Source: JADJPO01 sp963724535 (GTDB taxonomy: Bacteria > Actinomycetota > Actinomycetes > Actinomycetales > Kineosporiaceae). Taken from it: a stretch of DNA of 64,000 bases. Shown here piece by piece: positions 17,340 through 26,309 of this stretch; position 1 is the first letter of the stretch, and every line of letters begins with the position of its first letter. The notes beneath the pieces were generated by a model. The model worked only from the letters and a program-made list of their open reading frames with translations, searched no databases and was not told the origin of the DNA. Where the stretch lies: NCBI GenBank assembly GCA_963724535.1, contig CAVRVD010000016.1:350377-414376 (forward strand). Reading direction: 5' to 3'. Made by a program: the position numbers and the translations under genes.

Positions 17340-17502
17340 CCGGCGGAGCAGCGGCGGCTACCTCAGACGGCCCCAGCGAAGGCGCGACCCGAGCATGACC
17401 GGCAGCAGATAGGGATCCGTCCCGATGTGAGCGCCTACCTCAGCGGCCGAGCCTGGAGGCAGGTCGCCACCGCGGCGTCCACCTGTTGGTCAGGAGACCG
17501 CC

Positions 17503-17715
17503 ATGCTCGCACCGCACCAGATCCTGCAGCCCTTCCTCGACGTCGAGCCGCGGGTCCGGCGCCCGTCGACGGCACTCGAGCGCTATGCCGCGTCCGAGGG
17601 ACTCGCCGTCGCGGACCTGAGGCCCGAGCCGGGCACCCAGCGCTCGCTGTGGACCGTCCTGGCCCGCCGGGGCCGGCGCGCTCCGGCCGCTCCCGCCCGG
17701 ATCCGCCAGGCGTGA
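17503..17715 (+). CDS. Small basic hypothetical protein
   Basis: 70 residues. ATG 17503 follows AGGAG by about six bases, a good ribosome site. The product is Pro/Arg-rich (FLDVEPRVRRPSTALERYAA, RSLWTVLARRGRRAPAAP) with no membrane segment or known motif. It ends 41 bases before the LuxR regulator gene and is read in the same direction, so it may be a short leader gene of that transcript. The large LuxR reading frame also runs through here in another frame, but its domain begins only at 17757. Whether the peptide is made is uncertain. Confidence 0.4.
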   Translation: MLAPHQILQPFLDVEPRVRRPSTALERYAASEGLAVADLRPEPGTQRSLWTVLARRGRRAPAAPARIRQA

Positions 17716-17756
17716 GGCCCGCGCCCAGCCGTTCCGGTACCCGGGGCAGTGCCACG

Positions 17757-20708
17757 ATGGACGACGTGGCGCGCGGAAACGCTCGGGCCGAGCTGGTCGG
17801 CCGGGACGCCGAGCTGGGCGAGCTGGTCGACGTCCTCGGCCTGGCTGCGACCGATACGGCGACCGATGGTCGCGATGCCCGGGCCGGCGCCGTCCTGGTG
17901 GCCGGGGACGCGGGCATCGGCAAGACCCGGCTGCTGGAGGCGCTGGCCGATCGCGCCCGCGCCCACGGTTGGCGGGTGCTTGCCGGGCACAGTCTCGACC
18001 TCGGCGAGAACGCCCTGCCCTACCTGCCGATCACCGAGGTCATCGAGCGGATCGCCGTCGAGGCGCCCGAGCTGATGACCGAGCATCCGAGCCTGGTCCG
18101 GCTGCAGCCCGGCCGGCGGGTGCTGCCCGAGACCGGCGCCCCCGGCGGGGAGCCGGACCGGCTGGAGCGGGGCGCGCTGTTCGAGGCGGTGCGGCACGTG
18201 CTGGAGCGGATGGCGCAGAGCACCCCCGTCCTCGTGGTGCTGGAGGACCTGCACTGGGCGGACTCCTCGACCCGGGACCTGGTGAGCTACCTGCTCGCCC
18301 GGTCCTTCGCGGCGCCGGTCGCGCTGGTGGTGTCCTACCGCTCCGACGACCTGCACCGCCGGCATCCGCTGCGCCCGCAGATCGCCCAGTGGACCCGGCT
18401 GCGTGGCGTGCACCGGATGCCGCTCGGCCCGTTGCCGCCCGCCGACGTCCGGCGCCTGCTCGCGGCCCTGCACCCGGCCCCGCTGTCGGCCGAACAGGCC
18501 GTCGCCATCGTCGAGCGCGCCGATGGCAACGCCTTCTTCGTCGAGGAGCTGGTCGGTGCGCTCAGCGAACCGGACGCGGCGCTGCCCGCCGACCTGGCCG
18601 ACCTGCTGCTGATCCGGCTGGACCGGCTGAACGAGGACGCTCGGCGACTGGTCCGGGTGGCCGCGGTGGCCGGACGGCGGGTGCCTGCCGGGCTGCTGTC
18701 GGCGGTCAGCGGCCTGCCCGCCGACCGGTTGGACGAGGGGTTGCGGCAGGCGGTGGAGATGAACGTGTTGCGTTCGGACGGAACACATTTCGCGTTCCGG
18801 CACGCACTGCTTGCGGAGGCTGCCTACGACGACCTGTTGCCGGGGGAGCGGGTCCGGCTGCACGCGGCCTACGTCGAGGCGCTGGTCGAGCGGCGTGGTC
18901 CCGGGACGGCGGCTGAGCTGGCGCAGCATGCGCGCCGGGCGCTGGACCATCGGACGGCGGTGCGTGCCAGCCTGGCCGCCGCCCGCGAGGCCATGTCGGT
19001 GGGCGGTCCCTCGGACGCGGTGTGCCACTTCGAGGTGGCGCTGGAGCTCCTCGCGGACGCCGAGGTGGCGGCCGCGAACGGGGTGGAGGTCGCCGCGGTC
19101 GTCGCCGAGGCGGGCGAGGCGCTGCTGGCGACCGGTCACGCCGACCGGGCGGCGGCGTTGACCGGTGAGCACCTGTCCCGGCTGCCCGCCCACGCCGATC
19201 CACACCTCCGGGCGCGGCTGCTCGTCGTCCGGGCCACGGCGCTGAGTTCGATCGAGACCCCGGAGGACCCGGCGGAGGTCTCCGGCGCGGCGGTCGGGCT
19301 GCTGGCGGAGGAGGCGAGCGCGCAGCGGGCCAGGGCCCTCACCGTGCACGCCCGGGTGCTGCAGCAGGAGGGCCGGCTGGACGAGGCACGCGCGGTGGGG
19401 CTTGCGGCACTCGACCTGGCCGAGCGCCTCGACCTGCCGGCCCTGGCCAGCGACGCGTTCACCACGGTGAGCCGGATCGGTGGGCGGGCCGCGGGTCCGG
19501 AGAGCCGCCAGGCGCTGACCGAGGCCGTCGAGCGCGCCCGCGCGGCCGGCAGTCCGGCCGCCGAGCTGCGCGCGCAGATGTGGCTCGGGCTGTCCTGCCT
19601 GCAGGCCGCGCAGCTCGAGCCGGGCATCGAGCACCTGCGGGCCGCCATGGAGCTCGGTGTCGCCTCCGGAACCCCTTGGGCGCCCTACGCTTTCGAGTCC
19701 CGCTGGTTCCTCGGCTGGTCGCTGGTGGTGACCGGGCAGTGGGACGAGGCGCTCGTGGTGCTCACCGCCCCCGACGACAGCGACCCGCCGCTGCCCTCGG
19801 CCCTGCTGGACGTGCTGCGGGCGCAGGTCGAGGCGGCTCGTGGTGCGGACGTCTCGGCGCGACTGGCCCGGATGCGGCCGCTGTGGGAGCGAGAGGGGCT
19901 GATCGCCGTGCACGGCGCGGAGCTGGCGATCGAGATGGCGTCCCGGGCCGACCGGGTGGCGGACGCGGTGGCGCAGTACGACGGCGTGATCGAGGTGATG
20001 AGCCGGATCTGGAACCCCGGCTTCGAGGCGACGGTGCGGTTGGCGGCGACGACGTTGCGGGCCCTGGCGGAGGCGGCGGCGCGCCGTCCGGCGCTGGAAT
20101 GGGCCGACCTGGCAGGTCACGCCGAGCGGCTCCTCGGGGACGTCCGCCAGGTGCTGGCGGGTCTGCAGCGACCGGGTCCGGAGACGCAGGCCTGGGCCCG
20201 GCTCGCCGAGGCCGAGCAGGTCCGGATGCACTGGCTCATCGGGCGGGATCCGCCGTCCGCCGCAGACCTGGTGGCGGCCTGGACGGCGGCGGTGGCGGCC
20301 TTCGACGCCTTCGGCCACGTGTTCCAGGCGGCGCGCACCCGGGCGACGCTTGCCGAGATCCTGGTCGCGACCGGCGATCCGGACGGCGCGCAGCAGGTTG
20401 CGGCGCAGGCCCGGGAGGTGGCGGTGCGGTTGCGGGCCGAGCCGCTGCTGCGACATCTGAACCGGGTACCGGGGCCTTCACCACGCACGGCAGCCGCCTC
20501 CCGTACCGGCGACGAGCTGACCCCGCGCGAGGTCGAGGTGCTGGTCCTGGTCGCCCAGGGCCGCAGCAACGGCGAGATCGGCAAGAGGCTGTACATCAGC
20601 ACGAAGACGGTCAGCGTGCACGTGTCGAACATCCTGGCCAAGCTCGGCGCGTCGGGGCGGACCGAGGCGGCGGCGCTGGCCAGGCGACGGGGTCTGATCC
20701 AGGACTGA
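17757..20708 (+). CDS. LuxR-type regulator with AAA/ATPase domain (LAL family)
   Basis: 983 residues from ATG 17757; longer in-frame starts add only Pro/Arg-rich sequence. ARAELVGRDAELGEL opens an AAA_16/NACHT-like ATPase with Walker A GDAGIGKTR (about 50-58) and Walker B LVVLEDLHWAD. A long all-helical TPR-like middle follows. The last 65 residues are a LuxR helix-turn-helix: LTPREVEVLVLVAQGRSNGE, then KRLYISTKTVSVHVSNILAK. LAL regulators (MalT-like) bind ATP and a ligand and activate target genes. It is next to the polysaccharide kinase genes, which end convergently 19 bases away, but no target can be assigned. Confidence 0.92.
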   Translation: MDDVARGNARAELVGRDAELGELVDVLGLAATDTATDGRDARAGAVLVAGDAGIGKTRLLEALADRARAHGWRVLAGHSLDLGENALPYLPITEVIERIAVEAPELMTEHPSLVRLQPGRRVLPETGAPGGEPDRLERGALFEAVRHVLERMAQSTPVLVVLEDLHWADSSTRDLVSYLLARSFAAPVALVVSYRSDDLHRRHPLRPQIAQWTRLRGVHRMPLGPLPPADVRRLLAALHPAPLSAEQAVAIVERADGNAFFVEELVGALSEPDAALPADLADLLLIRLDRLNEDARRLVRVAAVAGRRVPAGLLSAVSGLPADRLDEGLRQAVEMNVLRSDGTHFAFRHALLAEAAYDDLLPGERVRLHAAYVEALVERRGPGTAAELAQHARRALDHRTAVRASLAAAREAMSVGGPSDAVCHFEVALELLADAEVAAANGVEVAAVVAEAGEALLATGHADRAAALTGEHLSRLPAHADPHLRARLLVVRATALSSIETPEDPAEVSGAAVGLLAEEASAQRARALTVHARVLQQEGRLDEARAVGLAALDLAERLDLPALASDAFTTVSRIGGRAAGPESRQALTEAVERARAAGSPAAELRAQMWLGLSCLQAAQLEPGIEHLRAAMELGVASGTPWAPYAFESRWFLGWSLVVTGQWDEALVVLTAPDDSDPPLPSALLDVLRAQVEAARGADVSARLARMRPLWEREGLIAVHGAELAIEMASRADRVADAVAQYDGVIEVMSRIWNPGFEATVRLAATTLRALAEAAARRPALEWADLAGHAERLLGDVRQVLAGLQRPGPETQAWARLAEAEQVRMHWLIGRDPPSAADLVAAWTAAVAAFDAFGHVFQAARTRATLAEILVATGDPDGAQQVAAQAREVAVRLRAEPLLRHLNRVPGPSPRTAAASRTGDELTPREVEVLVLVAQGRSNGEIGKRLYISTKTVSVHVSNILAKLGASGRTEAAALARRRGLIQD

Positions 20709-20727
20709 CTGCGGACTGAGTGCCGGA

Positions 20728-23700
20728 TCAGCGACGGCGTCGGTGCGGGGTGATCTGCTGGGCCCGGATCGCGTCCAGGCTCGTCGGCAGGGCCTCGTCG
20801 TCGGTGTCCGGCTGGAGCGGCGGATGCTCGCTGCGCGGCCGGAACGGGTTGCTGCCGAACGGGTTCGGCTCAGAGGCGTCCGGGGACGGGACGCCGGGGC
20901 CACGGTACGGCGCCGGGCCGGGGATCTCGACGGCGCCGGCGTCGGCGTGCGGCAGCGGGTCGCTGGTCGGCTGCGGGTCGTGCCGGTCCGGGTCGTGCCG
21001 GTCCGGGTCGTAGATCATCGCGTCGTAGTCGATCGCGCGGTGGGCGCCGCGGCGCGGGGACTGGGCCGGCACCGGGAGTGGGGGTGGGGCCGGGGGTTCG
21101 GGTTGGGCTTGGGGCTCGGGTTGGGGTTGGGGTTGGGGCTGCTCGGTCGGGGCGGGGTTCCACTCCAGGGTGTCCGACCGGGGCGCCTCGTTCCACGGCG
21201 ATCCCCGGTCGACGTTCTGTCGGGAGCGCCGTCGCGGCGCCGGGGCCACCTCGGGGGTGTAGGTGTAGTCGTAGGTGGAGGCCGGGCGCCGTGGCTGCGG
21301 TGCCGTCGGGGGAGCGGTCGGGGGCAGGGTCGCCGGCGGGGTGAGGTCGCTGCCCGAGGTGGCGGCGACGATGGGCAGCCCGCGGATCGGCGTGTCGTCC
21401 AGCGGGCCGCGCTCGCTGCGTTCGGGCTCGGTGGGCTCGGGCTCGCTGGGTGCGGGCTCGCTCGGTGGGGGCTCGCTGGGTGCGGGCTCGAGCAGCGCCC
21501 AGGTCGTCTCCTCGGGTGCGCCCGCGTGGATCGGGTCCAGCCAGCCGGGCTGCGTGTCCTGTGGAGTCGGGGCCGGCTCGGACCAGTCGGGGTCCGCATA
21601 GGACTCGGACCAGTCGGATTCCGTACTGGACTCGGACCAGCCGGGGTCGGAATCCTGCGACCAGCTCGGCTCGGCCGCCAGCCACGTCGGCCGCCGCAGT
21701 CACGTCGGCCCAACGGGGTTCGGCCTGGGGCTGGTCGGTCCAGCTCAGATCGGACGCGGCCGGCTCGCTCCAGCCCGCCTCGGTGGCCTCGGAGTCGGAC
21801 CAGCCCGACTCGACCGGGACCGCTGCGAACCAGTCCGGGCCGCCGGTGCGTGGGTCGGGTTGAGTGGCGTCCTGGGTGCCGGTCCAGTCCGGCGACGGCT
21901 CGGCGGCCGCCTCGACGTGGGCGTCGTTCCAGTCCGGTGCCTCCCAGGGGGCCGACTCAGGCGCTGGCCACTCGGGCGGTGACGACTCAGGCGCTGACCA
22001 CTCAGGCGGTGCCGGCTCAGGCGCTGGCCACTCGGGCGGTGACGGCTCAGACGGTGACCACTCAGAGGGTGACCACTCGGACGGGGGCTGCTGCTCGTCG
22101 TCCGAGAAACTGGGCGTGGCGTGCCGCCCGGCCGGCTCGGGCAGGTCGACCGCGTCGGACGCTGCGGCCGACTGGTCGGTGTCGAACATGCTGAACCAGC
22201 GCACGTGCTCGCCGCTGGGCGGTTCCTCGTTGGTGACCGACAGCGGCTCCTCGGGCCGTTCCTGCGCCGAGAGGTGGCCGGGTGCCTGCCCGAACCCCGG
22301 CACCTCCGGTGCCTCGTCGACCATCGGCGCGGCCGCGGCGGGCTGCGGGAACGGCTCGGGCGCAGACGGTTCGGCGTCGACGTGTGCGTGGGGTCGAGGC
22401 ACCGTGATCGTCGGCATGGTCAGCTCGTCCGGCGGTTCGTACACCTCGACCACCGGTTCGGGCGGCGGTTCGTGCCGCGGAGCAGCGGCTGGTTCGGCCA
22501 CCGGCTCGTGCCAGGGAACAGGGGGTGGTTCGGCCACCGGCTCGTGCCAGGGAACGGGGGGTGGTTCGGCCACCGGTTCGCGCCGCGGAGGAAGGGTTGG
22601 TTCGGCCACCGGCGCCATGGTGTGAACGGCGGAGGCCAGGGTGTCCGGCGGGGTGGCGCGACCCTCCATGGCCACCGGCAGCACGAACCCCGGCGCCTGG
22701 GGCGCGCCGTCGCGTCCGGATCGGGTCGCCGTCCGGCGGGCCGGGCCCGTCCGCCGGGCGCGCGACGGCACGTGGCCCGCCCCGGTGAGGGCGACCCCGA
22801 CCACGGCGACGCCGAGCACCGCGAGGTCGTCGGCCGCCGCGGCGAGTGCACCGGTCGGGGTGTCGCCGAGCCGGGCGAGCAGCAGGGTGGCGTCGGTGTG
22901 CCGGGCCAGGGCGAGGGCGTCGGCGTGCTCGTCCAGCGGCGGGGAGTCGACGACGACGAGGTAGCCCTCACCGGTCAGGGTGGCCAGCAGCTCGGCGAGG
23001 GCCGGCGAGCCGAGCAGGTCGGCTGCGCCGGGCACGGCGTCCGCGGCGGTGATCACCTGGAGCGGCAGGTCGCGGTGTACCGGGCGCAGGGCCTGGGCCG
23101 GGGTGGCCCGTCCGGTGAGCAGGGCGCTGAGCCCCGGCCCCGGTGGCAGGGCGAGGGTCTCGCCGACCTGCGGGTGGCGCAGGTCGGCGTCGACGAGGAC
23201 GACGGCGTGACCGGCGGCGGCCAGCGCCCCGGCCAGGTGGCAGGCGATGGTGGTGCGCCCGGTGCCGCGCCCGGGGCCGGCGACGACGATGCTGCGTGGC
23301 CCGCGCCCGGACGGCGCGTGGTGCAGGTGCGCGCGCAGCCGGCGCAGCGCGTCGGCGTAGAGCTCGAGCGAGCCCTGGGCGTCGGGGGAGTGCGCGGGGT
23401 GCGAGTGGCCGCCGTGCGAGCCCAGTCCGGTGAACGGGTCCGGGGGCGGGGCGAGCAACTGCGGGATCTCGGCGAGCACCGGCAGGGCGACCGCTTCGAC
23501 GGCGTCGTCGCGGCTGCGCAGCCGGGTGTCGGTGGCGCCGCGCAGCGCGGCGAGCAGCAGGCCGAGCAGGGTGCCGGCAGCCAGGCCGAGGACGGCGGTG
23601 CGCACCGGTCGGGGCGCGACGGGTGAGCCGGGGCGGACGGCGGGGGTCGTCGTCCGGATCGAGATCTCGGGGTTGTAGCCGTCGAGGTCCTCGACGACCT

Positions 23701-24112
23701 CGGGCAGCCGGTCGCCCACGGCGTTGGCGATGTCGGTGGCGGCCTGGGCCGAGGCGTCCCGGGCGGTGACGTCGATGAGCACGGTGCCCGGCTCGGCGCT
23801 GGCCCGCACCCGGGCCGCCAGCTCGGTGCTGGTGGTCGGCAGCCGCAGCCGCTCGACGACCCCGGCGAGCACCTGTTCGGAGGTGGCCAGGGTCGCGTAG
23901 CTGCGCACCCGTTGGGTCACGGCGGCGGCCTCGGCGGGCAGCTCGCCCTCGGGCGTGCGGGCGGTGCTGGTGACGTAGAGCTGGGCGGTGGCCTCGTAGG
24001 CGGTGGGGGTGGTCAGCACGAGCGCGGCCGAGGCCAGGGCGCCGACGGCGGAGCCGAGAACGACGAGAGCCCAGCGCGAGCGGACGTCGCGCATCAGCTG
24101 ACCGAGGGTCAC
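20728..24112 (-). CDS. Wzz-type chain-length protein fused to BY-kinase domain (frameshifted)
   Basis: Starts at GTG 24112 behind GAGAGG. Two membrane helices flank a Wzz-type outer domain. The cytoplasmic BY-kinase core has VVLVDADLRHP (Walker A') and YLVVVDSPP (Walker B), but its P-loop reads GPGRGTGRTT, with Arg where the Walker Lys is expected. A very long Pro/Glu/Trp-rich tail follows, with 12-residue EPVAEP repeats and PSEW repeats. At 21.68-21.70 kb the tail changes to the +1 frame and continues in the same style (WLAAEPSW, DSDPGWSES) to STYDYTYTPE, IDYDAMIYDPD and the stop at 20728. The Tyr clusters, typical autophosphorylation sites, are present only in the corrected frame. The protein should control polymer length and export. 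Confidence 0.8.
22491..22634. repeat. 36-bp coding tandem repeat
   Basis: Units beginning GGTTCGGCCACCGG start at 22491, 22527, 22563 and 22599 (period 36). They encode 12-residue EPVAEP-x-PxPWH repeats in the tail of the BY-kinase read on the minus strand. The units diverge mainly at third positions, so the repeat is protein-level and not a CRISPR. Confidence 0.85.
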
Positions 24113-24288
24113 GGCCACCTCTCGTCGTTCGGGCGAACCCCATGTCGGGGGGATCCGGCGATCATAGATATCACCGAAGGTTAGCGACAGCTCACGTTGA
24201 GTTGTCGGATCGCCGCACCGACTCCCCGCGAGTCGTCCGAACGGGCTGCCTCGGATCGGGCGGGGGCAGGCTGCTTCAGACCGGGCTG

Positions 24289-26172
24289 CTACAGATCGGG
24301 CTGCAGCACGCTGGCCAGGATCTTGGGGTAGACCCCGGGCAGGTCCTGCGGGGTCGGTGCGACGAACGTCTCGCCCCCGCTCGCCTCGGAGATCAGGTCC
24401 AGGGTGTCGCGATCGGCGTCCGGTCCGTAGGCGATGGACATCACCCGCACCTGCTTGTTCTGCGGGGTCTGCCTGATCTGAGCCAGCAGCTCGTTGCGGG
24501 TCAGGCCGTCCTCGGAGTCGTTCTGGCCGTCGGTGATCAGGATGATCAGGTTGGTGCGTCCGGGACCGGATCGCCCCGAGACCTCCGCGTACGCGGCCGA
24601 GACGGCGTTGTAGAGCCCGGTCTTGCCGCTCGGACGCATGGCCTCCAGCGCGTCGGCGATGGCCTGGGGTCGCGGCGTGCCGTCGACGCTGTCGCCCATG
24701 GGTCCGATGGGCACCAGCACGGTGTGGTCGGGCGAACGGGCTCGTCCTCCGGCGAAGGACCACAGCCCGATCTCGTCGCGGTCGGTGTAGAGGTCCAGGG
24801 AGGCGATCGTGGCCTGCTGGGCCGCCTCGAGCTTGGTGGCGCCCGCCCGCTCGAGGCGGTTGCCCATCGATTCGGACACGTCGACCAGGTTGAGCAGGTT
24901 CACCGAGATCCGGGACTGCTTCCAGCCGAGGAACATGCCGGCGACCACCTCGGAGGCCGGCACGTCGAGCACGGTGGCGGGCTGCGCGCCGTCCAGGCCC
25001 AGGTCGGCGGCGTTCTCGGCGGCCAGCGTGCCGTCGGTGTCGCGGTAGAAGTCGGCCGCGAACGCCTCACGGCCGGCGTCCGAGCGCAGGTAGGACGCGA
25101 ACGCGGCGGCGGCCGAACGCTTCTCCCGCGTGACCCAGTCACCGCCGAGGACCACGTAGGGGTAGTCGGCGACCAGGGTGCCCTCGGCGGGGTAGACGGC
25201 GACCAGCGGCACCCGCGGCGTCGCGGCGTTGTAGCGGGCGAGCGCCGCCTCGTCGGTGACCACCGCGGAGGCGACGGCGGCGGCCTGCTCGACGGTCCCG
25301 GTGCCGGCCCACCGGTCCAGGGCGGCGGAGCTGCCCTGGGACAGCAGGACGGCGTCGCGCTGCACCGAGCCGGCGAACTGGGTGATCGTGGTGTTGCGCA
25401 GGTCGCTCGGCGTCAGGGTGCCCGACGCGGGCGCCGCCGCGGAGTACAGGGCGATGGTGGCGTTCAGCCCCGCGGTCGAGGTGAGCGGGCTCGGCATGGC
25501 GAACCGGAACCGTCCCCACTCGGGGTGCTCGGCGCTGCCCCAGCCCTCGGCGGAGCGCATCAGGTCGCGCAGGTCGGACCAGCCGATCGGCTCCTTCGGC
25601 CAGCCCAACGCCTCGGCCATCGGGCGGGGCATGGCGACCACGGTGGGAGAGGTGGCCAGGTTCGGCACGGACACGTCCGGGTCGACCAGCGGGGGGCGCT
25701 TGTCCTGCTCCAGCCGGTCGGCGAGCAGGCCGACCCACGTGGTGGAGGACGGCGCCCACACGTCGGGCTGCGGGCCGACGTCGGCGTCCCACTCGGCGGC
25801 GGCGAGCGCCTCGACGGCGGCCCCCGGGTCGAGGCCGACGACGTCGGCCTGCACGCACCGGCCGTCGCCCTCGGCGCCGGAGAAGTCGGCGGCGAGCCGG
25901 CCCAGCAGGTCGGCGGTCTCGGGGGCCGAGGCGAGGACCAGCTCGATGATCGGCCCCCGGCAGTCGGCCGGCGGGGCCGAGTCGGCGGCGGTGCCGGCGG
26001 CGGAGGGCCGGTTGCCGACGTCGGGGCCGCGCAGCAGCTGGTAGCCGGTGACGGCGATGACGCCGACCAGCAGGGCGAGCACCGTGCTCAGGGCGATGCG
26101 ACGGTAGCGGCGGCGCTTACGGCGTCGGGCGAGGACTTCCTCGTATCCGGGCGGAAGGGGGAACTGGGACAT
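24289..26172 (-). CDS. Solute-binding-like protein with C-terminal von Willebrand A domain
   Basis: 627 residues from ATG 26172 (a second ATG lies 3 bases earlier). RRRKRRRYRRIALSTVLALL is a basic stop-transfer plus membrane anchor, so the rest is outside the cell. Residues about 70-370 resemble a type II extracellular solute-binding domain (WAPSSTTWVGLLADRLE, YPYVVLGGDWV). A VWA domain follows with MIDAS residues DVSESM and a conserved LIILITDGQNDSEDGL. This pairing is found in actinobacteria near envelope loci, with unknown role; it may bind a glycan and contact other surface proteins. It lies between the two BY-kinase genes on the same strand, so co-expression is likely. Confidence 0.82.
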   Translation of the reverse strand: MSQFPLPPGYEEVLARRRKRRRYRRIALSTVLALLVGVIAVTGYQLLRGPDVGNRPSAAGTAADSAPPADCRGPIIELVLASAPETADLLGRLAADFSGAEGDGRCVQADVVGLDPGAAVEALAAAEWDADVGPQPDVWAPSSTTWVGLLADRLEQDKRPPLVDPDVSVPNLATSPTVVAMPRPMAEALGWPKEPIGWSDLRDLMRSAEGWGSAEHPEWGRFRFAMPSPLTSTAGLNATIALYSAAAPASGTLTPSDLRNTTITQFAGSVQRDAVLLSQGSSAALDRWAGTGTVEQAAAVASAVVTDEAALARYNAATPRVPLVAVYPAEGTLVADYPYVVLGGDWVTREKRSAAAAFASYLRSDAGREAFAADFYRDTDGTLAAENAADLGLDGAQPATVLDVPASEVVAGMFLGWKQSRISVNLLNLVDVSESMGNRLERAGATKLEAAQQATIASLDLYTDRDEIGLWSFAGGRARSPDHTVLVPIGPMGDSVDGTPRPQAIADALEAMRPSGKTGLYNAVSAAYAEVSGRSGPGRTNLIILITDGQNDSEDGLTRNELLAQIRQTPQNKQVRVMSIAYGPDADRDTLDLISEASGGETFVAPTPQDLPGVYPKILASVLQPDL

Positions 26173-26309
26173 CATTGCCCTGCTCTGTCATCGGCTGGTC
26201 ACCGGGCCGAGGTGGCGCGCGATGCAGTGATCCTATGACGCACAGTGCGACGACCAGCAGCCACCGGCACCCCGTGCCCCGTGGGGTGACGCAGGGTGAT
26301 CCAGATGCG

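Noticed and set aside
21090..21140. G/T-rich run (GGGTTGGGGTTGGGG) as possible G-quadruplex or telomere-like repeat
   Set aside because: It encodes the PQPQPQPEP repeat of the BY-kinase tail in the corrected frame; no other reason to call a structure.
22491..22634. Regular 36-bp repeats that look like a CRISPR
   Set aside because: No spacers; units are contiguous and encode a 12-residue repeat in the kinase tail.
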